The notes under the pieces: model-generated
The model's database searches: none
What the model was told of the DNA's origin: nothing
The model's input: the letters and a program-made list of their open reading frames with translations, nothing else
Made by a program: the position numbers and the translations under genes
Assembly: GCF_905404315.1 (NCBI RefSeq)
Contig: NC_066290.1
Location: 8,803,453-8,867,452 of the forward strand
Reading direction: 5' to 3'
From: Leptidea sinapis
Taxonomy: Eukaryota; Arthropoda; Insecta; Lepidoptera; Pieridae
Length of the DNA: 64,000 nucleotides
Shown here: positions 53,249-64,000 of the stretch, piece after piece
How positions within the stretch are numbered: position 1 is the first letter of the stretch
Layout: every line of letters starts with the position of its first letter

Positions 53249-55007
53249 TCGTCTCAGCACCCTCGAGAACCTCGGAAACGATATCCATATTGCTGAAAAC
53301 ATAATTTTGTGCGGCGGCCATCTTGGATTAGAAAAATGATCACAAAATCGTTCTCAGCACCCTTGAGAACCTCGGATACGATATCCATAATATAGTTATC
53401 ATAATTTTGAGCGGCAGCCATCTTGGATTTGAAAAATGATCACAAAATAGTTCTCTGCACTCTCAAGAACCTCGGATACGATACCCATATTTTTGTGATC
53501 ATAATCTTGCACGGCGGCCCTCTTGGATTTGACAAATGATCACAAAATCGTTCTCAGCACCCTCGAGAACCTCGAATACGATACCCATAATGTAGTTATC
53601 ATAATTTTGAGCGGCGGCCATCTTGGATTTAAAAATGATCCCAAAATTGTTTTCTGCACCCTCGAGAACCTCGGATACGATACCCATAATCAAGTTATCA
53701 TACTTTTGAGCGGCGGCAATCTTGGATTTGAAAAATGATCACAAAATCGTTCTCAGCACCCTCGAAAAACTCCGATACGGTACCCATAATGTAGTTATCA
53801 TACTTTTGAGCGGCAGCCATCTTGGATTTGAGAACTGATCACAAAATCATTCTCTGAACACTCGAGAATCTCGGATACGATACCCATAATGTAGTTATCA
53901 TAATTTAGAGCGGCAGCCATCTTGGATTTGAAAAATGATCACAAAATCGTTCTCTGCACACTCGAGAACCTCGGGTTCGATATCCATATTGCTGAAATCA
54001 TAATTTTGTGCGGCGGCCATCTTGGACTAGAAAAATGATTACAAAATCGTTCTCAGCACCCTCGAGAACCTCGGATACGATACCCATAATGTAGTTATCA
54101 TACTTTTGAGCGGCAGCCATCTTGGATTTGAGAACTGATCACAAAATCGTTCTCTGCACACTCGAGAACCTCGGATACGATACCCATAATGTAGTTATCA
54201 TAATTTAGAGCGGCGGCCATCTTGGATTTGAAAAATGATCACAAAATCGTTCTCTGCACACTCGAGAACCTCGGATACGATACCCATAATGCAGATATCA
54301 TAATTTAGATCGGCGGCCATCTTGGATTTGAGAAATGATCACAAAATCGTTCTCAGCACCCTCGAAAAACTCGGACACGATACCCATAATGTAGATATCA
54401 TAATTTAGTGCGGCGCCCATCTTGGATTTAAAAACTGATCACAAAATCGTTCCCTGCACCCTCGAGAACCTAGAATACGATACCCATTATCTAGTTATTA
54501 TACTTTTGAGCGGCGGCCACCTCGGATTTAAAAATGATCCCAAAATTGTTTTCTGCACCCTCGAGAACCTCGGACACGATATCCATATTGCTGAAAACAT
54601 AATGGTTTGCGGCAGCCCTCTTGGATTTCTAAAATAATCGCAGAATTCTTCTCTGCACCCTCAAGAACCTCGGACACGATATCCATATTGCTAAAATTAT
54701 AATTTTATGCGGCGGCAATCTTGGATTTGAAAAATTATCACCAAATCGTTCTCTACACCCTCGAGAACCTCGGGTTCGATATCCATATTGCTGAAATCAT
54801 AATTTTGTGTGGCGGCCATCTTGGATTAGCAAAATGATTACAAAATCGTTCTCAGCACCCTCGAGAACCTCGGATACGATAACCATAATGTAGTTATCAT
54901 ACTTTTGAGCGGCAGCAATCTTGGATTGGAAAACTGATCACAAAATCGTTCTCTGCACCCTCGAGAACCTAGGATACGATACCCATAATCTAGTTATCAT
55001 ACTTTTG

Positions 55008-57296
55008 AGCGGGGTCATCTCGGATTTAAAAATGATCCCAAAATTGTTTTCTGCACCCTCGAGAACCTCGGACACGATATCCATATTGCTAAAAACATAA
55101 TGGTTTGCGGCAGCCCTCTTGGATTTCTAAAATAATCGCAGAATTCTTCTCTGCACCCTCAAGAACCTCGGACACGATATCCATATTGCTAAAATTATAA
55201 TTTTATGCGGCGGCAATCTTGGATTTGAAAAATTATCACCAAATCGTTCTCTGCACCCTCGAGAACCTCGGGTTCGATATCCATATTGCTGAAATCATAA
55301 TTTTGTGTGGCGGCCATCTTGGATTAGCAAAATGATTACAAAATCGTTCTCAGCACCCTCGAGAACCTCGGATACGATAACCATAATGTAGTTATCATAC
55401 TTTTGAGCGGCAGCAATCTTGGATTGGAAAACTGATCACAAAATCGTTTTCTGCACCCTCGAGAACCTAGGATACGATACCCATAATCTAGTTATCATAC
55501 TTTTGAGCGGGGTCATCTCGGATTTAAAAATGATCCCAAAATTGTTTTCTGCACCCTCGAGAACCTCGGACACGATATCCATATTTCTGAAAACATAATG
55601 GTTTGCGGCAGCCCTCTTGGATTTCTAAAATGATCGCAGAATTCTTCTCTGCACTCTCAAGAACCTCGGATACGATAACCATATTTTTGTGATCATAATC
55701 TTGCACGGCGGCCATCTTGGATTTGAAAAATGATCACAAAATCGTTCCCAGCACCCTCGCAAAACTTGGATACGATACCCATAATGTAGTTATCATACTT
55801 TTGAGCGGCGGCCATCTTGGATTTGAAAAATGATTACAGAATTGTTCTCTGCACCCTCGAGAACCTCGGATACGATATCCATAAAGAAGTTATCATACTT
55901 TTGAGCGGCGGCCATCTTGGATGTGAAAAATGATCACAAAATCGTTCTCTGCACTCTCAAGAACCTCGGATACGATACCCATATTTTTGTGATCATAATC
56001 TTGCACGGCGGCCATCTTGGATTTGAAAAATGATCACAAAATCGTTCCCAGCACCCTCGCAAAACTTGGATACGATACCCATAATGTAGTTATCATACTT
56101 TTGAGTGGCGGCCATCTTGGATTTGAAAAACGATCACAAAATCGTTCCCAGCACCCTCGAAAAACTCGGATACGATACCCATAATGTAGTTATCATACTT
56201 TTGAGCGGCAGCCATCTTGGATTTGAAAACTGATCACAAAATCGTTCTCTGCACCCTCGAGAACATAGGATACGATACCCATAATCTAGTTATTATACTT
56301 TTGAGCGGGGGCATCTCGGATTTAAGAATGATCCCAAAATTGTTTTCTGCGCCCTCGAGAACCTCGGACACGATATCCATATTGCTGAAAACATAATTTT
56401 GTACGGCGGCCATCTTAGATTAAAAGAATGATCACAAAATCGTTCTCAGCACCCTTGAGAACCTCGGATACGTTATCCATAATGTAGTTATCATACTTTT
56501 GAGCGGCGGCCATCTTGGATGTGAAAAATGATCACAAAATCGTTCTCTGCACTCTCAAGAACCTCGGATACGATACCCATATTTTTGTGATCATAATCTT
56601 GCACGGCGGCCATCTTGGATTTGAAAAATGATCACAAAATCATTCCCAGCACCCTCGAAAAACTCGGATACGATACCCATAATGTAGTTATCATACTTTT
56701 GAGTGGCAGCCATCTTGGATTTGAAAAACGATCACAAACTCTGCACCCTCGAGAACCTCGGATACGATACCCATAATATAGTTATCATACTTTTAAGCGA
56801 CGGCCATCTTGGAATTTGTAAAATGATCACAAAATCGTTCTCTGCACCCTCGAGAACCTCGGACACGATATCCATATTGCTGAAAACATAATGGTTTGCG
56901 GCAGCCCTCTTGGATTTCTAAAATAATCGCAGAATTCTTCTCTGCACCCTCAAGAACCTCGGACACGATATCCATATTGCTAAAATTATAATTTTATGCG
57001 GCGGCCATCTTGGATTTGAAAAATTATCACCAAATCGTTCTCTGCACCCTCGAGAACCTCGGGTTCGATATCCATATTGCTGAAATCATAATTTTGTGTG
57101 GCGGCCATCTTGGATTAGCAAAATGATTACAAAATCGTTCTCAGCACCCTCAAGAACCTCAGATACGATAACCATAATGTAGTTATCATACTTTTGAGCG
57201 GCAGCAATCTTGGATTGGAAAACTGATCACAAAATCGTTCTCTGCACCCTCGAGAACCTAGGATACGATACCCATAATCTAGTTATCATACTTTTG
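55008..57296 (+). repeat. Higher-order unit of the right array, copy 1 (2,289 bp)
   Basis: Begins at the variant GAGCGGGGTCATCTCGG and holds about 23 monomers. Markers include GATTAGCAAAATGATTAC, GATTGGAAAACTGATC, TTGGATGTGAAAAATG and a CACAAACTCTGCACC form missing 6 bp (about 56732). Confidence 0.8.
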
Positions 57297-59283
57297 AGCG
57301 GGGTCATCTCGGATTTAAAAATGATCCCAAAATTGTTTTCTGCACCCTCGAGAACCTCGGACACGATATCCATATTGCTGAAAACATAATGGTTTGCGGC
57401 AGCCCTCTAAGATTTCTAAACTAATAGCAGCATTCTTCTCTGCACCCTCAAGAACCTCGGACACGATATCCATATTGCTAAAATTATAATTTTATGCGGC
57501 GGCAATCTTGGATTTGAAAAATTATCACCAAATCGTTCTCTGCACCCTTGAGAACCTCGGCTTCGATATCCATATTGCTGAAATCATAATTTTGTGTGGC
57601 GGCCATCTTGGATTAGCAAAATGATTACAAAATCGTTCTCAGCAACCTCGAGAACCTCGGATACGATAACCATAATGTAGTTATCATACTTTTGAGCGGC
57701 AGCAATCTTGGATTGGAAAACTGATCACAAAATCGTTTTCTACACCCTCGAGAACCTAGGATACGATACCCATAATCTAGTTATCATACTTTTGAGCGGG
57801 GTCATCTCGGATTTAAAAATGATCCCAAAATTGTTTTCTGCACCCTCGAGAACCTCGGACACGATATCCATATTGCTGAAAACATAATGGTTTGCGGCAG
57901 CCCTCTTGGATTTCTAAAATAATCGCAGAATTCTTCTCTGCACTCTCAAGAACCTCGGATACGATAACCATATTTTTGTGATCATAATCTTGCACGGCGG
58001 CCATCTTGGATTTGAAAAATGATCACAAAATCGTTCCCAGCACCCTCGCAAAACTTGGATACGATACCCATAATGTAGTTATCATACTTTTGAGCGGCGG
58101 CCATCTTGGATGTGAAAAATGATCACAAAATCGTTCTCAGCACCCTTGAGAACCTCGGATACGTTATCCATAATGTAGTTATCATACTTTTGAGCGGCAG
58201 CCATCTTGGATTTGAAAACTGATCACAAAATCGTTCTCTGCACCCTCGAGAACATAGGATACGATACCCATAATCTAGTTATTATACTTTTGAGCGGGGG
58301 CATCTCGGATTTAAGAATGATCCCAAAATTGTTTTCTGCGCCCTCGAGAACCTCGGACACGATATCCATATTGCTGAAAACATAATTTTGTACGGCGGCC
58401 ATCTTAGATTAAAAGAATGATCACAAAATCGTTCTCAGCACCCTTGAGAACCTCGGATACGTTATCCATAATGTAGTTATCATACTTTTGAGCGGCGGCC
58501 ATCTTGGATGTGAAAAATGATCACAAAATCGTTCTCTGCACTCTCAAGAACCTCGGATACGATACCCATATTTTTGTGATCATAATCTTGCACGGCGGCC
58601 ATCTTGGATTTGAAAAATGATCACAAAATCATTCCCAGCACCCTCGAAAAACTCGGATACGATACCCATAATGTAGTTATCATACTTTTGAGTGGCAGCC
58701 ATCTTGGATTTGAAAAACGATCACAAACTCTGCACCCTCGAGAACCTCGGATACGATACCCATAATATAGTTATCATACTTTTAAGCGGCGGCCATCTCG
58801 GATTTAAAAATGATCCCAAAATTATTTTCTGCACCCTCGAGAACCTCGGACACGATATCCATATTGCTGAAATCATAATGGTTTGCGGCAGCCCTCTTGG
58901 ATTTCTAAAATAATCGCAGAATTCTTCTCTGCACCCTCAAGAACCTCGGACACGATATCCATATTGCTAAAATTATAATTTTATGCGGCGGCCATCTTGG
59001 ATTTGAAAAATTATCACCAAATCGTTCTCTGCACCCTCGAGAACCTCGGGTTCGATATCCATATTGCTGAAATCATAATTTTGTGTGGCGGCCATCTTGG
59101 ATTAGCAAAATGATTACAAAATCGTTCTCAGCACCCTCGAGAACCTCAGATACGATAACCATAATGTAGTTATCATACTTTTGAGCGGCAGCAATCTTGG
59201 ATTGGAAAACTGATCACAAAATCGTTCTCTGCACCCTCGAGAACCTAGGATACGATACCCATAATCTAGTTATCATACTTTTG
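57297..59283 (+). repeat. Higher-order unit of the right array, copy 2 (1,987 bp)
   Basis: Same marker order as copy 1 but about three monomers shorter. The 6-bp-deleted monomer is at about 58721. Confidence 0.8.
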
Positions 59284-62200
59284 AGCGGGGTCATCTCGGA
59301 TTTAAAAATGATCCCAAAATTGTTTTCTGCACCCTCGAGAACCTCGGACACGATATCCATATTGCTGAAAACATAATGGTTTGCGGCAGCCCTCTAAGAT
59401 TTCTAAACTAATAGCAGCATTCTTCTCTGCACCCTCAAGAACCTCGGACACGATATCCATATTGCTAAAATTATAATTTTATGCGGCGGCAATCTTGGAT
59501 TTGAAAAATTATCACCAAATCGTTCTCTGCACCCTCGAGAACCTCGGCTTCGATATCCATATTGCTGAAATCATAATTTTGTGTGGCGGCCATCTTGGAT
59601 TAGCAAAATGATTACAAAATCGTTCTCAGCAACCTCGAGAACCTCGGATACGATAACCATAATGTAGTTATCATACTTTTGAGCGGCAGCAATCTTGGAT
59701 TGGAAAACTGATCACAAAATCGTTTTCTACACCCTCGAGAACCTAGGATACGATACCCATAATCTAGTTATCATACTTTTGAGCGGGGTCATCTCGGATT
59801 TAAAAATGATCCCAAAATTGTTTTCTGCACCCTCGAGAACCTCGGACACGATATCCATATTGCTGAAAACATAATGGTTTGCGGCAACCCTCTTGGATTT
59901 CTAAAATAATCGCAGAATTCTTCTCTGCACTCTCAAGAACCTCGGATACGATAACCATATTTTTGTGATCATAATCTTGCACGGCGGCCATCTTGGATTT
60001 GAAAAATGATCACAAAATCGTTCCCAGCACCCTCGCAAAACTTGGATACGATACCCATAATGTAGTTATCATACTTTTGAGCGGCGGCCATCTTGGATAT
60101 GAAAAATGATTACAGAATTGTTCTCTGCACCCTCGAGAACCTCGGATACGATATCCATAAAGAAGTTATCATACTTTTGAGCGGCGGCCATCTTGGATGT
60201 GAAAAATGATCACAAAATCGTTCTCTGCACTCTCAAGAACCTCGGATACGATACCCATATTTTTGTGATCATAATCTTGCACGGCGGCCATCTTGGATTT
60301 GAAAACTGATTACAGAATCGTTCTCAGCACCCTCGAGAACCTCGGATACGATACCCATAATGTAGTTATCATACTTTTGAGCGGCAGCCATCTTGGATTT
60401 GAAAACTGATCACAAAATCGTTCTCTGCACCCTCGAGAACATAGGATACGATACCCATAATCTAGTTATTATACTTTTGAGCGGGGGCATCTCAGATTTA
60501 AGAATGATCCCAAAATTGTTTTCTGCGCCCTCGAGAACCTCGGACACGATATCCATATTGCTGAAAACATAATTTTGTACGGCGGCCATCTTAGATTAAA
60601 AGAATGATCACAAAATCGTTCTCAGCACCCTTGAGAACCTCGGATACGTTATCCATAATGTAGTTATCATACTTTTGAGCGGCGGCCATCTTGGATGTGA
60701 AAAATGATCACAAAATCGTTCTCTGCACTCTCAAGAACCTCGGATACGATACCCATATTTTTGTGATCATAATCTTGCACGGCGGCCATCTTGGATTTGA
60801 AAAATGATCACAAAATCATTCCCAGCACCCTCGAAAAACTCGGATACGATACCCATAATGTAGTTATCATACTTTTGAGTGGCGGCCATCTTGGATTTGA
60901 AAAACGATCACAAAATCGTTCCCAGCACCCTCGAAAAACTCGGATACGATACCCATAATGTAGTTATCATACTTTTGATCGGCGGCCATCTTGGATTTCA
61001 AAAATGATCACAAAATCGTTCTCTGCACCCTCGAGAACCTCGGATACGATAACCATAATATAGTTATCATACTTTTAAGCGGCGGCCATCTCGGATTTAA
61101 GAATGATCCCAAAATTGTTTTCTGCGCCCTCGAGAACCTCGGACACGATATCCATATTGCTGAAAACATAATTTTGTACGGCGGCCATCTTAGATTAAAA
61201 GAATGATCACAAAATCGTTCTCAGCACCCTTGAGAACCTCGGATACGTTATCCATAATGTAGTTATCATACTTTTGAGCGGCGGCCATCTTGGATGTGAA
61301 AAATGATTACAAAATCGTTCTCTGCACTCTCAAGAACCTCGGATACGATACCCATATTTTTGTGATCATAATCTTGCACGGCGGCCATCTTGGATTTGAA
61401 AAATGATCACAAAATCATTCCCAGCACCCTCGAAAAACTCGGATACGATACCCATAATGTAGTTATCATACTTTTGAGTGGCGGCCATCTTGGATTTGAA
61501 AAACGATCACAAAATCGTTCCCAGCACCCTCGAAAAACTCGGATACGATACCCATAATGTAGTTATCATACTTATGATCGGCGGCCATCTTGGATTTCAA
61601 AAATGATCACAAAATCGTTCTCTGCACCCTCGAGAACCTCGGATACGATAACCATAATATAGTTATCATACTTTTAAGCGGCGGCCATCTCGGATTTAAG
61701 AATGATCCCAAAATTGTTTTCTGCGCCCTCGAGAACCTCGGACACGATATCCATATTGCTGAAAACATAATTTTGTACGGCGGCCATCTTAGATTAAAAG
61801 AATGATCACAAAATCGTTCTCAGCACCCTTGAGAACCTCGGATACGTTATCCATAATGTAGTTATCATACTTTTGAGCGGCGGCCATCTTGGATGTGAAA
61901 AATGATCACAAAATCGTTCTCTGCACTCTCAAGAACCTCGGATACGATACCCATATTTTTGTGATCATAATCTTGCACGGCGGCCATCTTGGATTTGAAA
62001 AATGATCACAAAATCATTCCGAGCACCCTCGAAAAACTCGGATACGATACCCATAATGTAGTTATCATACTTTTGAGTGGCGGCCATCTTGGATTTGAAA
62101 AACGATCACAAAATCGTTCCCAGCACCCTCGAAAAACTCGGATACGATACCCATAATGTAGTTATCATACTTTTGATCGGCGGCCATCTTGGATTTCAAA

Positions 62201-63967
62201 AATGATCACAAAATCGTTCTCTGCACCCTCGAGAACCTCGGATACGATATCCATAAAGAAGTTATCATACTTTTGAGCGGCGGCCATCTTGGATGTGAAA
62301 AATGATCACAAAATCGTTCTCTGCACTCTCAAGAACCTCGGATACGATAACCATATTTTTGTGATCATAATCTTGCACGGCGGCCATCTTGGATTTGAAA
62401 AATGATCACAAAATCGTTCCCAGCACCCTCGCAAAACTTGGATACGATACCCATAATGTAGTTATCATACTTTTGAGCGGCGGCCATCTTGGATTTGAAA
62501 AATGATTACAGAATTGTTCTCTGCACCCTCGAGAACCTCGGATACGATATCCATAAAGAAGTTATCATACTTTTGAGCGGCGGCCATCTTGGATGTGAAA
62601 AATGATCACAAACTCGTTCTCTGCACTCTCAAGAACCTCGGATACGATACCCATATTTTTGTGATCATAATCTTGCACGGCGGCCATCTTGGATTTGAAA
62701 AATGATCACAAAATCGTTCCCAGCACCCTCGCAAAACTTGGATACGATACCCATAATGTAGTTATCATACTTTTGAGCGGCGGCCATCTTGGATTTGAAA
62801 AACGATCACAAAATCGTTCCCAGCACCCTCGAAAAACTCGGATACGATACCCATAATGTAGTTATCATACTTTTGAGCGGCAGCCATCTTGGATTTGAAA
62901 ACTGATCACAAAATCGTTCTCTGCACCCTCGAGAACATAGGATACGATACCCATAATCTAGTTATTATACTTTTGAGCGGGGGCATCTCGGATTTAAGAA
63001 TGATCCCAAAATTGTTTTCTGCGCCCTCGAGAACCTCGGACACGATATCGATATTGCTGAAAACATAATTTTGTACGGCGGCCATCTTAGATTAAAAGAA
63101 TGATCACAAAATCGTTCTCAGCACCCTTGAGAACCTCGGATACGTTATCCATAATGTAGTTATCATACTTTTGAGCGGCGGCCATCTTGGATGTGAAAAA
63201 TGATCACAAAATCGTTCTCTGCACTCTCAAGAACCTCGGATACGATACCCATATTTTTGTGGTCATAATCTTGCACGGCGGCCATCTTGGATTTGAAAAA
63301 TGATCACAAAATCATTCCCAGCACCCTCGAAAAACTCGGATACGATACCCATAATGTAGTTATCATACTTTTGAGTGGCAGCCATCTTGGATTTGAAAAA
63401 CGATCACAAACTCTGCACCCTCGAGAACCTCGGATACGATACCCATAATATAGTTATCATACTTTTAAGCGGCGGCCATCTCGGATTTAAAAATGATCCC
63501 AAAATTATTTTCTGCACCCTCGAGAACCTCGGACACGATATCCATATTGCTGAAAACATAATGGTTTGCGGCAGCCCTCTTGGATTTCTAAAATAATCGC
63601 AGAATTCTTCTCTGCACCCTCAAGAACCTCGGACACGATATCCATATTGCTAAAATTATAATTTTATGCGGCGGCAATCTTGGATTTGAAAAATTATCAC
63701 CAAATCGTTCTCTGCACCCTCGAGAACCTCGGGTTCGATATCCATATTGCTGAAATCATAATTTTGTGTGGCGGCCATCTTGGATTAGCAAAATGATTAC
63801 AAAATCGTTCTCAGCACCCTCGAGAACCTCAGATACGATAACCATAATGTAGTTATCATACTTTTGAGCGGCAGCAATCTTGGATTGGAAAACTGATCAC
63901 AAAATCGTTCTCTGCACCCTCGAGAACCTAGGATACGATACCCATAATCTAGTTATCATACTTTTGA
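59284..63967 (+). repeat. Higher-order unit of the right array, copy 3, expanded (4,684 bp)
   Basis: Starts and ends with the same markers as the two units before it (next start at about 63968). It is about 2.7 kb longer because of inserted monomer series, including three tandem 599-bp units. The 6-bp-deleted monomer is at about 63404. Confidence 0.75.
60491..62287 (+). repeat. 599-bp six-monomer unit, three tandem copies
   Basis: Units at about 60491-61089, 61090-61688 and 61689-62287. Landmarks at a 599-bp offset include GATTTAAGAATGATCCC, TTTTGTACGGCGGCC, TTAGATTAAAAGAATG and GATACGTTATCCATAATG. Copies differ at single positions, for example near 61572 and 62020. The third copy diverges in its last monomer. 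Confidence 0.85.
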
Positions 63968-64000
63968 GCGGGGTCATCTCGGATTTAAAAATGATCCCAA

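Larger units (their letters stand above)
53249..64000 (+). repeat. 100-bp tandem satellite, block 7
   Basis: About 107 monomers to the window end, same orientation as all others. From about 55.0 kb it is organised in related units of roughly 2-4.7 kb, with a 599-bp unit amplified inside one of them. It contains no transposon and no gene. Confidence 0.97.

Noticed and set aside
1..64000. CENP-B box in the satellite
   Set aside because: I looked for the TTCG....A..CGGG pattern on both strands of the monomer variants and did not find it.
1..64000. Telomeric repeats or a telomere-associated array
   Set aside because: No TTAGG or TTAGGG runs are present.

Overview
This is a eukaryotic heterochromatin-type window, most likely from an insect and probably from a moth or butterfly. 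About 47 kb of the 64 kb is one tandem satellite with a monomer of about 100 bp (some variants 99 bp), always in the same head-to-tail orientation. I see no host gene, tRNA, rRNA, CRISPR array or prokaryotic gene organisation. The lepidopteran guess rests on the style of the non-LTR retrotransposons and on a 3'-tail motif (2910-2928, minus strand) that I associate from memory with lepidopteran retroelements. It is an inference.

The satellite is interrupted by six transposable-element bodies. Three are near-identical copies of one degenerate, 5'-truncated non-LTR retrotransposon on the minus strand (about 2818-7033, 9702-13917 and 34064-38279). Two are near-identical copies of a degenerate Tc1-like DNA transposon (21768-23323 and 47127-48682). 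One is a different, heavily 5'-truncated non-LTR retrotransposon on the plus strand (51863-53242) with a 6-bp target-site duplication.

The main feature of the window is its layered duplication. A block of satellite + retrotransposon + satellite + Tc1 element occurs twice, as block A (about 700-23410) and block B (about 31945-48770). Inside A a 6,884-bp unit containing the retrotransposon is tandemly duplicated; B has it once. B carries an extra 996-bp, ten-monomer unit that A lacks. Between and after the blocks, smaller higher-order units occur: 1,797 bp (26.3-29.9 kb), 599 bp (60.5-62.3 kb) and a roughly 2-kb family (55.0-64.0 kb). The start of the window (1 to about 700) matches 26055-26754.

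The copies of each element share the same disabling mutations: nonsense codons and a frameshift in the retrotransposon, and two in-frame stops in the Tc1 transposase. The elements were therefore already dead when the array duplicated, and they were copied passively as part of large satellite units. Most monomers also carry a GCCATCTTGG core resembling a YY1/Pho binding site and a short dyad (GTTCTC...GAGAAC). Both are testable ideas for how the array might bind protein. All repeat boundaries were judged by eye and are approximate unless stated as exact.
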